Origin: Phaeobacter sp. G2
GTDB taxonomy: Bacteria; Pseudomonadota; Alphaproteobacteria; Rhodobacterales; Rhodobacteraceae
Direction of reading: 5' to 3'
NCBI GenBank assembly: GCA_025163595.1
Contig: CP104100.1
Coordinates: 1,860,001 to 1,924,000 of the forward strand
Length of the DNA stretch: 64,000 nt
Made by a program: the position numbers and the translations under genes. A model generated the notes under the pieces. The model did not search any database, was not told where the DNA came from, and saw nothing but the letters and a program-made list of their open reading frames with translations. Each line of letters begins with the position of its first letter. The stretch's first letter is position 1. Below are positions 1 through 6,093 of this stretch, piece by piece.

Positions 1-1
1 T

Positions 2-835
2 GAGAGTGGCTATACCGGCATGTGGCAGGCGGACAAAAACCCTGACAGCCCAGGACGGCTTGAAAACCTCAAGGAGCTGGTCAAAGCGCTGGAGAACTTT
101 GAGAACCTTCAGGGGTTTTTGGAACATGTCAGCCTGGTGATGGACAATGACAAGCAGGATTCGGACCAGAAGGTCTCCATCATGACGCTGCATGCGGCCA
201 AGGGGCTGGAGTTTCCGGCGGTGTTTCTGCCGGGCTGGGAGGATGGCTTGTTCCCCTCGCAGCGGTCAATGGACGAAAGCGGTCTCAAAGGTTTGGAGGA
301 AGAACGCCGCCTTGCCTATGTGGGCATCACCCGGGCCGAGGAAGTCTGCACCATTTCATTTGCGGGCAACCGGCGTGTCTTTGGCCAGTGGCAATCGCAG
401 CTGCCGTCGCGTTTTGTTGATGAGCTGCCCGAGGAGCATGTCGAGGTGCTGACGCCTCCGGGGCTTTATGGCGGCGGTTATGGTGCTGCGGCCAGCAGTG
501 ATGAACCTGTCCGCTCGACCATTGAGGCCAAGGTGGCCCAGGCCGATGGCTATAACTCCCCGGGCTGGAAGCGCATGCAGGCGCGGGCTGGCCAAAGGGG
601 AAACTCACAGCCAAAACAAGCGGGTAGCCCGATTATTGACCTGACGGCCACCGCCAGCTTCACCCTTGGAGAGCGGGTGTTTCATCAGAAATTTGGCTAT
701 GGAGCGATTGCTGGTATCGAAGGGGATAAGCTGGAAGTGAATTTTGAAAAGGCGGGCACCAAAAAGGTGGTTGCGCGCTTTATTTCCGCCAGTGGGGCAG
801 GCGCTGAAACCGCCCAGGACGATGTACCATTTTAG
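2..835 (+). CDS. uvrD: UvrD/PcrA-type DNA helicase, C-terminal part (5' truncated by window edge)
   Basis: Superfamily 1A 3'-5' DNA helicase used in nucleotide-excision and mismatch repair and in clearing RecA or transcription obstacles. The open frame enters from the left edge at base 2. Seen directly: a segment with GRLENLKELV, the helicase motif V region (VSIMTLHAAKGLEF) and the motif VI region (EERRLAYVGITRAEE), followed by a linker and the PcrA/UvrD C-terminal Tudor-like domain (GERVFHQKFGYGAIAGIEGDK). The ATP-binding Walker A half lies outside the window. Stop codon TAG at 833-835, followed directly by strong stem-loops. UvrD and PcrA cannot be separated from this fragment; UvrD is the usual name in alphaproteobacteria. 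Confidence 0.95.
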   Translation, partial: ESGYTGMWQADKNPDSPGRLENLKELVKALENFENLQGFLEHVSLVMDNDKQDSDQKVSIMTLHAAKGLEFPAVFLPGWEDGLFPSQRSMDESGLKGLEEERRLAYVGITRAEEVCTISFAGNRRVFGQWQSQLPSRFVDELPEEHVEVLTPPGLYGGGYGAAASSDEPVRSTIEAKVAQADGYNSPGWKRMQARAGQRGNSQPKQAGSPIIDLTATASFTLGERVFHQKFGYGAIAGIEGDKLEVNFEKAGTKKVVARFISASGAGAETAQDDVPF

Positions 836-842
836 GTTTCTG

Positions 843-930
843 CTGATCTGAAAGATCAGGGGTCGGATCGCAAAGCGATCCGACCCGGGCGGGCGCGCCA
901 CGACAGTTCCACTGTCGCGGCGCGCCCGCC
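843..930. repeat. Three consecutive stem-loops downstream of uvrD
   Basis: Stem 1: CTGATCT 843-849 with AGATCAG 853-859, 3-nt loop. Stem 2: GGTCGGATCGC 861-871 with GCGATCCGACC 875-885, a perfect 11 bp stem with AAA loop. Stem 3: 888-906 with 912-930, about 18 paired bases with one A-C mismatch and loop TTCCA. None is followed by a clear T-run. They probably form the 3' end of the uvrD transcript, or a dispersed palindromic element. Confidence 0.7.
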
Positions 931-1507
931 ACCCCTTTTGCCAATGGTTTGCCAAACCGGGACCAAGCCTGTGACAGCTATTGCATTTCGCAGGAATACG
1001 GACGACCCCCTCAGCGGCAAGGCACCCCGCTGGCTGCGGCATAGGTCATAGGATTTTGGCTGTAGTGACGGCTTTTCAATGGAAAAGGCGTGAAGCTACG
1101 GGAAAACAGGCGGCGATTCGATCAAAGACTGACGAAAGAATCGCAACACATGTGTTCATGTCAGCGTCAGTGCGATTCCCCCTCCTGCACCAACTCTAAC
1201 TTTTTTCAGCCGCGCTGCCTTGGCCTGGGGAGATACCGGTGAATAGGCAGACACAGGGGGCCAGCGGGGTGATGGGCTGGCGGGATGATTACCTGTTGTT
1301 CGCAGTCTAACGGCCACTGATCAGCCAATAGGTTGTTTTGGGGGAGCGCGAAGTAACCTGTTTCGCGCGCTAAACCTTGGTGTCCTGCGTAGGGCTAATG
1401 GGCCCTCGGATTTGCCTGGCGTGTCAAAGATCTGCCGAGCAGAAGGGCCTCACAGCGCAAGCTATCCGTCGCGATTCAGGCTTATTTTTTTTGAGAGTAT
1501 GGCGCAC
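931..1507. other. Intergenic stretch with no recognised gene
   Basis: About 580 bp without a convincing coding frame. It contains an inverted repeat GAATCGCA 1138-1145 / TGCGATTC 1171-1178 enclosing the perfect palindrome AACACATGTGTT (1145-1156), and a weaker hairpin GCGCGAA 1346-1352 / TTCGCGC 1362-1368. A T-run lies at 1482-1491. I recognise no known RNA family here; a small RNA or a terminator is possible. Confidence 0.4.
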
Positions 1508-1550
1508 AAAAAACGGCGGTACCCAGGGAGGAGGAGGGGGTACCGCCGTT
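1508..1550 (-). terminator. Rho-independent terminator formed by the last CCUCCUCCC hairpin
   Basis: The perfect 13 bp stem (1550-1538 / 1524-1512, loop 1537-1525) runs on the minus strand straight into six consecutive T residues (1513-1508). It should end the ccaF1-sRNA transcript, so the fourth motif-bearing hairpin doubles as the terminator. Confidence 0.8.
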
Positions 1551-1694
1551 CATGACAACATCAGGACCAAGGGAGGAGGAGATCCGGATGCATTCTGTTC
1601 CGGCTTAGCCGGTGTTAGGGTGCGGTGACATCAGGGAGGAGGAGGATGTCACCGCGTAGGACAGGCCCTTTAGGGAGGAGGAGAAAAGAGCCTG
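1508..1694 (-). ncRNA. CcsR / cuckoo-type small RNA array: four hairpins with CCUCCUCCC loops
   Basis: Read on the minus strand, four adjacent stem-loops each show the motif CUCCUCCUCCC in the loop while the stem sequences differ. Hairpin 1: 1694-1685 with 1671-1662 (10 bp, one G-U). Hairpin 2: 1655-1645 with 1632-1622 (perfect 11 bp). Hairpin 3: 1590-1583 with 1566-1559 (8 bp, one mismatch). Hairpin 4: 1550-1538 with 1524-1512 (perfect 13 bp) plus a U-run. Hairpins 1-2 are 6 nt apart and 3-4 are 8 nt apart, but the two pairs are separated by 31 nt carrying a small stem (CCGGC 1600-1604 / GCCGG 1608-1612). This suggests two two-hairpin RNAs. The array starts 7 nt after the DUF1127 stop codon. 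In Rhodobacter sphaeroides the stress-induced CcsR RNAs are co-transcribed with, and matured from, the mRNA of the DUF1127 protein CcaF1. Family assignment is from loop motif, architecture and neighbour; expression is inferred. Confidence 0.88.
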
Positions 1695-1701
1695 ATCTCT
1701 A

Positions 1702-1920
1702 TTAGTTGTTTTCGTAGGCCGCCTGATAAGCGACACGTTTGATCATCGAGCGGTTCAGACCCAGATCGGCAAGATCGCGACCCGAAAGCTCGCAGAGCTC
1801 ATTGTAGGTCTCGCGGTACAAGCGATAACGCGCGAATTTTGTGCTCAACGCGTCGAACCAGGCTGTGGGCAGGATCGAGAATACAGACTTAGGTGTTGCG
1901 ATTTGGTTTACAGCGGCCAT
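1702..1920 (-). CDS. ccaF1: DUF1127 small protein, CcaF1-like
   Basis: 72-residue protein. The C-terminal half carries the DUF1127 signature (YNELCELSGRDLADLGLNRS). Short DUF1127 proteins are common in alphaproteobacteria. The R. sphaeroides member CcaF1 is an RNA-binding protein that helps mature the CcsR RNAs encoded behind it and affects RNA turnover. Here the gene is likewise followed by CCUCCUCCC-loop hairpins, so the same role is inferred from synteny. Start ATG at 1920 has a GAGGA element about 9 nt upstream on the minus strand. The CcsR locus of R. sphaeroides is RpoHI/HII-dependent, but I could not find a convincing RpoH promoter upstream. Family is firm; the symbol is by analogy. 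Confidence 0.88.
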   Translation of the reverse strand: MAAVNQIATPKSVFSILPTAWFDALSTKFARYRLYRETYNELCELSGRDLADLGLNRSMIKRVAYQAAYENN

Positions 1921-1989
1921 CGGGTCTATCCTCAGAGTTCACTTATTACGTTGTGCCGGTATCGGCGTTTGTTGAATTCAAAATAGCTA

Positions 1990-2040
1990 AATGCTGCATG
2001 TGCACAATCCCTAAAGAAAGCAATTCTGCTATGCAGCATT
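1990..2040. promoter_or_regulatory. Inverted repeat between divergent ccaF1 and mrp
   Basis: AATGCTGCAT (1990-1999) and ATGCAGCATT (2031-2040) form a perfect 10 bp inverted repeat with 31 bp between the arms. It is centred in the 326 bp gap between the divergently read ccaF1 and mrp. It could be a pair of half-operators or an RNA hairpin in the ccaF1 leader. The gap otherwise shows AT-rich promoter-like sequence but no clear consensus promoter. Confidence 0.4.
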
Positions 2041-2246
2041 TGCATGGGTGCATTGTTACCCTTTTGTAAACAGGCTGTTTTTTGGGCATAATTGTCCAAA
2101 TCTGCTTTCCGTTAGGGCAGCAACATGATTTCGGGCGGTCGCTTTTCCTTGCGCAATAGGTGCTCTCAGCACAAGGTGCGGCCTGCATCTCGGGAGCGCC
2201 TCAAATAGGCGGTTCTCCTCAGGATAGGGCTCAGGAAGGAATGGAC

Positions 2247-3365
2247 ATGTCAGTGACGCAGAAAAGAGTTGAAGAGGCGCTGGAGAGTCTGGCGCTGCCG
2301 GACGGCGGCACTTTGATCTCGCGGGATATGATCCGTGCGCTGACCCTTGAGGGCGGCACTGCAGCTGATGGGCAGACCAAGGTCAGCTTTGTCATTGAGG
2401 CGCCAAGCCCGGCGATTGCGCAGCATATGGAGCCCCTGCGCCGCGCCGCGCAGGCGGCGGTATCGGCGTTGGATGGCGTAGGCTCTGTCTCTGTGGCGCT
2501 GACAGCCCATGGTCCCGCAGCGGCACCGGTGGGGGCAGGGGCGGCAACAGCTGCTGCGGCACCCAGTCTAAAGATTGGCGGTCATCCCAAACCACAGGCT
2601 GGCCCGATCAAGCCCAAGGGGGTTTCCCGTATTCTGGCAGTGGCCTCTGGCAAGGGCGGCGTGGGTAAATCCACCGTCAGTGCTAATCTTGCGGTAGCCC
2701 TGGCCCGTCAGGGGCGGCGCGTTGGATTGTTGGATGCAGATATATATGGCCCGAGCCAACCGCGCATGATGGGGGTCAGTGGCAGTCCAAACAGCCCTGA
2801 TGGAACCGTGATCGAACCGCTCAAGGCCCATGGTGTGACCCTCATGTCGATTGGTCTTATGGTGCCGGAGGATAAGGCTGTAGTCTGGCGTGGCCCCATG
2901 TTGATGGGCGCGCTGCAGCAGATGCTAGGGCAGGTGAACTGGGGGGAGCTGGATGTCCTGATCGTGGATTTGCCGCCCGGAACCGGCGATGTGCAGCTGA
3001 CGCTCTGCACCAAGAGCGAGCTAAGCGGCGCTATTGTGGTCAGCACGCCGCAGGATGTCGCCTTGATCGACGCCCGCAAGGCGCTGGATATGTTCAGGAC
3101 GCTGAAGACCCCGGTGCTGGGGCTGATCGAGAACATGTCCTTCTTTACCTGTCCGGATTGCGGCGGCGAGCATCATATTTTTGGTCATGGCGGTGTCGCC
3201 AGCGAGGCCAAGGCTCTGGGTTTGCCGTTGTTGGGCGCCTTGCCAATTGACCTGGAGACCCGCTTGGCCGGTGACGCCGGTACCCCAGTTGCCGCTGGCG
3301 AGGGGGCAGTCTCGGAGGCCTATGCACAGATTGCCAAGGGGCTTGTTGCGGGTGGAATGGCTTAA
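2247..3365 (+). CDS. mrp: Mrp/ApbC family iron-sulfur cluster carrier ATPase
   Basis: Cytosolic P-loop ATPase of the Mrp/NBP35 family that binds and delivers Fe-S clusters. N-terminal MIP18/DUF59-like domain (about residues 1-90), an Ala/Pro-rich linker, then the deviant Walker A motif GKGGVGKST starting near residue 135 with DADIYGPSQP behind it. The conserved CPDC pair (Cys302, Cys305) that holds the bridging cluster is present. Full family length (372 residues). An in-frame ATG lies at 2241, but AGGAAGGA (2233-2240) abuts it, while it sits 6 nt before the ATG at 2247, so the latter is chosen. It stands alone between ccaF1 and the mraZ upstream region. Confidence 0.93.
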   Translation: MSVTQKRVEEALESLALPDGGTLISRDMIRALTLEGGTAADGQTKVSFVIEAPSPAIAQHMEPLRRAAQAAVSALDGVGSVSVALTAHGPAAAPVGAGAATAAAAPSLKIGGHPKPQAGPIKPKGVSRILAVASGKGGVGKSTVSANLAVALARQGRRVGLLDADIYGPSQPRMMGVSGSPNSPDGTVIEPLKAHGVTLMSIGLMVPEDKAVVWRGPMLMGALQQMLGQVNWGELDVLIVDLPPGTGDVQLTLCTKSELSGAIVVSTPQDVALIDARKALDMFRTLKTPVLGLIENMSFFTCPDCGGEHHIFGHGGVASEAKALGLPLLGALPIDLETRLAGDAGTPVAAGEGAVSEAYAQIAKGLVAGGMA

Positions 3366-3395
3366 GGCCGACCGGAACCATGGCTCTGACGCCAA

Positions 3396-3436
3396 TGGGC
3401 CCGGGAGTGGGCCTGGGAGTGGGCCCGAGAGTGGGT
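3396..3436 (+). repeat. Four TGGGY units at exact 12-bp spacing after mrp
   Basis: Three 12-bp tandem copies of GGGCCYGRGAGT (3397-3408, 3409-3420, 3421-3432) run into GGGT, so TGGGC/T starts at 3396, 3408, 3420 and 3432. It lies 30 bp after the mrp stop codon. It may be a plain tandem duplication, or part of the TGGGN pattern seen further downstream. Confidence 0.6.
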
Positions 3437-3561
3437 AGGTCAGGTCTGAAAGGGTGGGGTGTGAATGGAATTGGTCTGATTCTAAAAGTCTCGCCTTAAA
3501 CGCCTAGCGGAAACCGTAAATACACAACCTTTGATTGTTTTCGGCGGTTTGTTCGTTGTCG

Positions 3562-3585
3562 TGGGAAATCATGGGACATTTGGGA
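3562..3585 (+). promoter_or_regulatory. Candidate MraZ-type box: three TGGGA repeats
   Basis: TGGGA occurs at 3562-3566, 3572-3576 and 3581-3585, giving spacers of 5 and 4 nt. MraZ of E. coli binds three TGGGN repeats with 5-nt spacers upstream of its own gene. Here the array is about 650 bp upstream of mraZ. The match is by pattern only. Confidence 0.45.
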
Positions 3586-3679
3586 TTTTATGGTCTGCCT
3601 TGGCAATAGGGCAGCGCTGCTGACTCGGAAAGTCAGGTGAATCGATGCGAATCGCGGCGCGAGTCTCGGCCGATTCAAA

Positions 3680-3700
3680 TTATCCACAAAGTTACACACA
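3680..3700 (+). promoter_or_regulatory. Perfect DnaA box and a near-match in tandem
   Basis: TTATCCACA at 3680-3688 matches the DnaA consensus TTATNCACA exactly. TTACACACA at 3692-3700 matches with one change, in the same orientation and 12 bp apart. They sit at the left border of the AT-rich stretch upstream of mraZ. Confidence 0.5.
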
Positions 3701-3728
3701 GGACATGGGTGGAACATTGCGGGAACTG

Positions 3729-3743
3729 TTAATCTGCTGTTAA
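3729..3743 (+). promoter_or_regulatory. CtrA-type site TTAA-N7-TTAA
   Basis: TTAA at 3729-3732 and TTAA at 3740-3743 are separated by exactly 7 nt, the full-site consensus of the alphaproteobacterial response regulator CtrA. It lies between the DnaA boxes and the second TGGGN array. Binding is inferred from sequence only. Confidence 0.5.
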
Positions 3744-3759
3744 TAGATCGGTCTCGCTT

Positions 3760-3784
3760 TGGGAATTCATGGGTCGCAATGGCC
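3760..3784 (+). promoter_or_regulatory. Candidate MraZ-binding array, 10-bp period
   Basis: TGGGA (3760-3764), TGGGT (3770-3774) and a degenerate TGGCC (3780-3784) follow each other with exact 5-nt spacers, the geometry known for the E. coli MraZ binding region. It lies directly downstream of the CtrA-type site and about 450 bp upstream of the mraZ start. Confidence 0.5.
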
Positions 3785-4122
3785 CGTTTTTGGCGACTTT
3801 TTTTTGACTACTAGATATGGTGCTTGTATCGCAATGAATCACTATTTGTGCTCAAAAATCCTGAATATGGTTAACTGGATATTGCTCATTTATGATACTG
3901 AGGATCCTTTTGCGGTGTCTTTTGTGAATTGTTGCTTGTCAGACCATGAATTCCCATAGTATCCCTTTCTTATCGGATGCGGCGGAGAGCATATAGGGGC
4001 ACCAAAGACCCCAGCTCATAATAATAAGCAGGTTCATACAGGCCTTCACTGCATCCGAACAATGAGAGATCCGGCGCGCGGGCGAGCAGACATCCCCCCA
4101 GGTGGCGCGCGCAGTCGGACAC

Positions 4123-4180
4123 CCCGCTAAGCGGGAATTAGGAGGCGAGTTGATCAGTGGCAGCAGATCAGCTCGCCTTC
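4123..4180 (+). other. mraZ leader hairpins
   Basis: CCCGC 4123-4127 / GCGGG 4131-4135 is a small stem. It is followed by a long stem GGCGAGTTGATC 4144-4155 / GATCAGCTCGCC 4166-4177 (one G-U pair, extendable by about three pairs) with a 10-nt loop. There is no U-run behind it, so it looks like a 5'-leader structure about 55 nt upstream of mraZ rather than a simple terminator. Confidence 0.55.
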
Positions 4181-4233
4181 CTTAGTTTCTGGGGCAGAAA
4201 ACGCGCCAAAGAGCGCATGTTGAGGGCAAGATT

Positions 4234-4737
4234 TTGGGCCGAAGGTTCAGAGGCGAAAGCCACCATAAGGTGGATGCAAAGGGGCGGGTGTCAATTCCGG
4301 CCTCCTTTCGTCGTGTAATCGAGGCCAGTGACCCGAACTGGAAGTCCGGCGAAAACCCCGAGCTGGTGATTGTCTACGGTGACCACCGGCGCAACTATCT
4401 TGAATGTTATACGATAGAGGCCATCGAAGAGGTGGATGACAAGATTGATGCGCTGCCGCGCGGCTCGATGCAGCGCAAGATGTTGCAGCGCATGTTCCAT
4501 GGCCAGTCGTTCCCCACGACCATAGATGAAACAGGCCGCTTGGTTCTGCCTGCAAAACTGCGCAACAAGATTGGCCTGGAAAAAGAAGTGTTCTTTATGG
4601 CTGCGGGCGATACTTTCCAGCTTTGGAAGCCCGAAACCTACGAAGAAGAAGAGCAGGCTCTTGCCGATAAATGGATGGATGAGCTGCCAGAGGGTTTTGA
4701 CCCGCTGGAGTTCCTGGATGGCGCCGGAGGCGCATAA
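4234..4737 (+). CDS. mraZ: Transcriptional regulator MraZ
   Basis: AbrB/SpoVT-fold DNA-binding protein, first gene of the dcw cluster. In other bacteria it forms a ring and controls its own operon through TGGGN repeats. Two swapped-hairpin domains are visible: RGESHHKVDAKGRVSIPASF at the N-terminus and TIDETGRLVLPAKLRNKIGL in the second half, each with the conserved D-x-K/T-G-R core. 167 residues, slightly longer than E. coli MraZ because of an acidic tail. Start is TTG at 4234 with GAGGG about 8 nt upstream; no in-frame ATG gives a better start. rsmH begins 4 nt after the stop. Confidence 0.95.
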   Translation: MGRRFRGESHHKVDAKGRVSIPASFRRVIEASDPNWKSGENPELVIVYGDHRRNYLECYTIEAIEEVDDKIDALPRGSMQRKMLQRMFHGQSFPTTIDETGRLVLPAKLRNKIGLEKEVFFMAAGDTFQLWKPETYEEEEQALADKWMDELPEGFDPLEFLDGAGGA

Positions 4738-4741
4738 GTAA

Positions 4742-5734
4742 ATGACTACGGACCGCCCCACGCCTACTGGTCCCCATGTTCCGGTCCTGCTGCGCCCGCT
4801 GCTCAAAGCGGTGGCGCCGGTTTCGGGCCGCTGGCTGGACGGCACCTTTGGGGCCGGCGGCTATTCCCGTGGCCTGCTGGAGGCCGGTGCTGACCAGGTG
4901 ATTGGTGTTGATCGTGACCCATTGGCCTTTGAGCTGGCGCAGCCCTGGGCCGCTGATTATGGCGACCGCCTGGTTCTGCAAGAGGGGGTGTTTTCAAAGA
5001 TGGATGAATACGCCCAGGATCTCGACGGCGTGGTGCTGGACCTTGGCGTGTCCTCAATGCAGCTGGATCTGGCCGAACGAGGCTTTTCTTTCATGCGCGA
5101 CGGGCCGCTGGATATGCGGATGTCACAGTCCGGCCCCTCGGCGGCGGATCTGGTGGCAGAGCTCTCTGAGGTGCAGCTGGCCGATATTCTGTTCCACTTT
5201 GGCGAGGAACGCGCCAGCCGGCGGATTGCCAAATCCATCGTCAAGGCCCGCGAGCTGGAGCCGATTACCACGACGCTGCAACTGGCCAAGCTGGTAGAGC
5301 AGTGCCTGCCGCGCCCGAAACCCGGTAAATCGCACCCCGCCACCCGCAGCTTTCAGGCGCTGCGGATTGCGGTGAACGCCGAATACGAAGAGCTGTTCAA
5401 TGGGCTGTTGGCGGCTGAACGGGCGCTCAAGCCTGGCGGACTACTGGCTGTCGTCACCTTCCATTCGGTCGAGGACCGCATGGTCAAACGCTTTTTCCAG
5501 CACCGGGCCAATAAAACCGGGCGGGCCAATCGCTATGCACCGGAAATCGAAGAAATCCCGGCACAGTTTGAACTGGTCACCCGCAAGGCGGTTGGCCCGG
5601 ATGATGACGAGCTGGCGGAAAACCCCCGGTCGCGCTCAGCCCGGTTGCGGGTTGGCCGCCGCACCGAAGCGGATCCCGTGCCGATCTCGGCCAAGGATCT
5701 GAGCATGCCGCAACTGAAAGAGGAGCGGAAATGA
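4742..5734 (+). CDS. rsmH: 16S rRNA m4C1402 methyltransferase RsmH (MraW)
   Basis: S-adenosylmethionine-dependent enzyme that N4-methylates C1402 in the ribosomal P-site of 16S rRNA. The SAM-binding loop [15 protein letters not shown], the acidic VDRDP motif and [11 protein letters not shown] are present, with the RsmH-specific segment [15 protein letters not shown] and [14 protein letters not shown] near the C-terminus. 330 residues, near family length. GGAGG lies 11 nt before the ATG, inside the mraZ 3' end. The stop overlaps the ftsL start in ATGA, so the two are probably translationally coupled. Confidence 0.96.
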   Translation: MTTDRPTPTGPHVPVLLRPLLKAVAPVSGRWLDGTFGAGGYSRGLLEAGADQVIGVDRDPLAFELAQPWAADYGDRLVLQEGVFSKMDEYAQDLDGVVLDLGVSSMQLDLAERGFSFMRDGPLDMRMSQSGPSAADLVAELSEVQLADILFHFGEERASRRIAKSIVKARELEPITTTLQLAKLVEQCLPRPKPGKSHPATRSFQALRIAVNAEYEELFNGLLAAERALKPGGLLAVVTFHSVEDRMVKRFFQHRANKTGRANRYAPEIEEIPAQFELVTRKAVGPDDDELAENPRSRSARLRVGRRTEADPVPISAKDLSMPQLKEERK

Positions 5735-6093
5735 AGTCTCTGCTCTATGCGATCACGGCGCTGGCTGTTTTTGGGCTCGCCTTTTGGGCCTACCGCGAAA
5801 ACTACGCCACCCAGCAGGTGTTGAAAGAAACCCGGGCGCTGCAGCGTGAAATCGGCGCCGCCCAGGTGCGGATCAGCGTTTTGCGGGCGGAATGGGCCTA
5901 TCTGAACCGCCCGGACCGGTTGCTTGAACTGGCCGAGTTGAATTTTGAACGCCTCGGGCTGTTGCCGCTGCGCCCCGACCAATTTGGCCGGGTGGATGAG
6001 GTCACTTATCCGGTGCAGCCTGCGCTGCAGATCAGCGAAGGTGTTGATGTCTCTGGTCTGAACGCCCGCCGCACCGAGGAGGCAAGCCAATGA
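5731..6093 (+). CDS. ftsL: Cell division protein FtsL
   Basis: Small bitopic inner-membrane protein that joins FtsB and FtsQ and activates FtsWI septal synthesis. It has a short cytoplasmic start, one membrane span (about residues 4-22, [18 protein letters not shown]), then a coiled-coil-like periplasmic stretch ([25 protein letters not shown]) and [15 protein letters not shown], typical of the family. 120 residues. It overlaps rsmH by 4 bp and ftsI by 4 bp, so position alone supports the assignment. Confidence 0.93.
   Translation: MKSLLYAITALAVFGLAFWAYRENYATQQVLKETRALQREIGAAQVRISVLRAEWAYLNRPDRLLELAELNFERLGLLPLRPDQFGRVDEVTYPVQPALQISEGVDVSGLNARRTEEASQ

Larger units (their letters stand above)
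3437..4233. other. Long non-coding region upstream of mraZ
   Basis: About 800 bp without a credible gene. The middle (about 3680-3960) is visibly AT-richer than its surroundings. It carries TGGGN arrays, DnaA-box-like sequences, a CtrA-type site and a leader hairpin, listed separately. I looked for the RNase P RNA core (GAGGAAAGTCC) and did not find it. Confidence 0.6.

Noticed and set aside
1524..1684. CRISPR-like direct repeats (GGGAGGAGGAG four times)
   Set aside because: Repeat is only 11-13 nt, spacing is uneven, and each copy is a hairpin loop with its own stem, which fits CcsR/cuckoo RNA and not CRISPR.
1921..1989. RpoH promoter in front of ccaF1
   Set aside because: TTTGAA-like and AT-rich hexamers exist but no pair with proper spacing; I could not support it.
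3759..3959. 66-codon frame in the AT-rich mraZ upstream region
   Set aside because: No ribosome-binding site, overlaps the TGGGN array, and the composition is not protein-like.
3680..3960. A replication origin at the DnaA boxes
   Set aside because: Only one perfect and one near box, and none of the usual origin neighbours (dnaA, parAB, hemE) are present; regulation is the simpler reading.
3366..4233. RNase P RNA (rnpB) upstream of mraZ
   Set aside because: I checked for the conserved core GAGGAAAGTCC and the ACAGAACCCGGCTTA-like 3' part and found neither in this gap.
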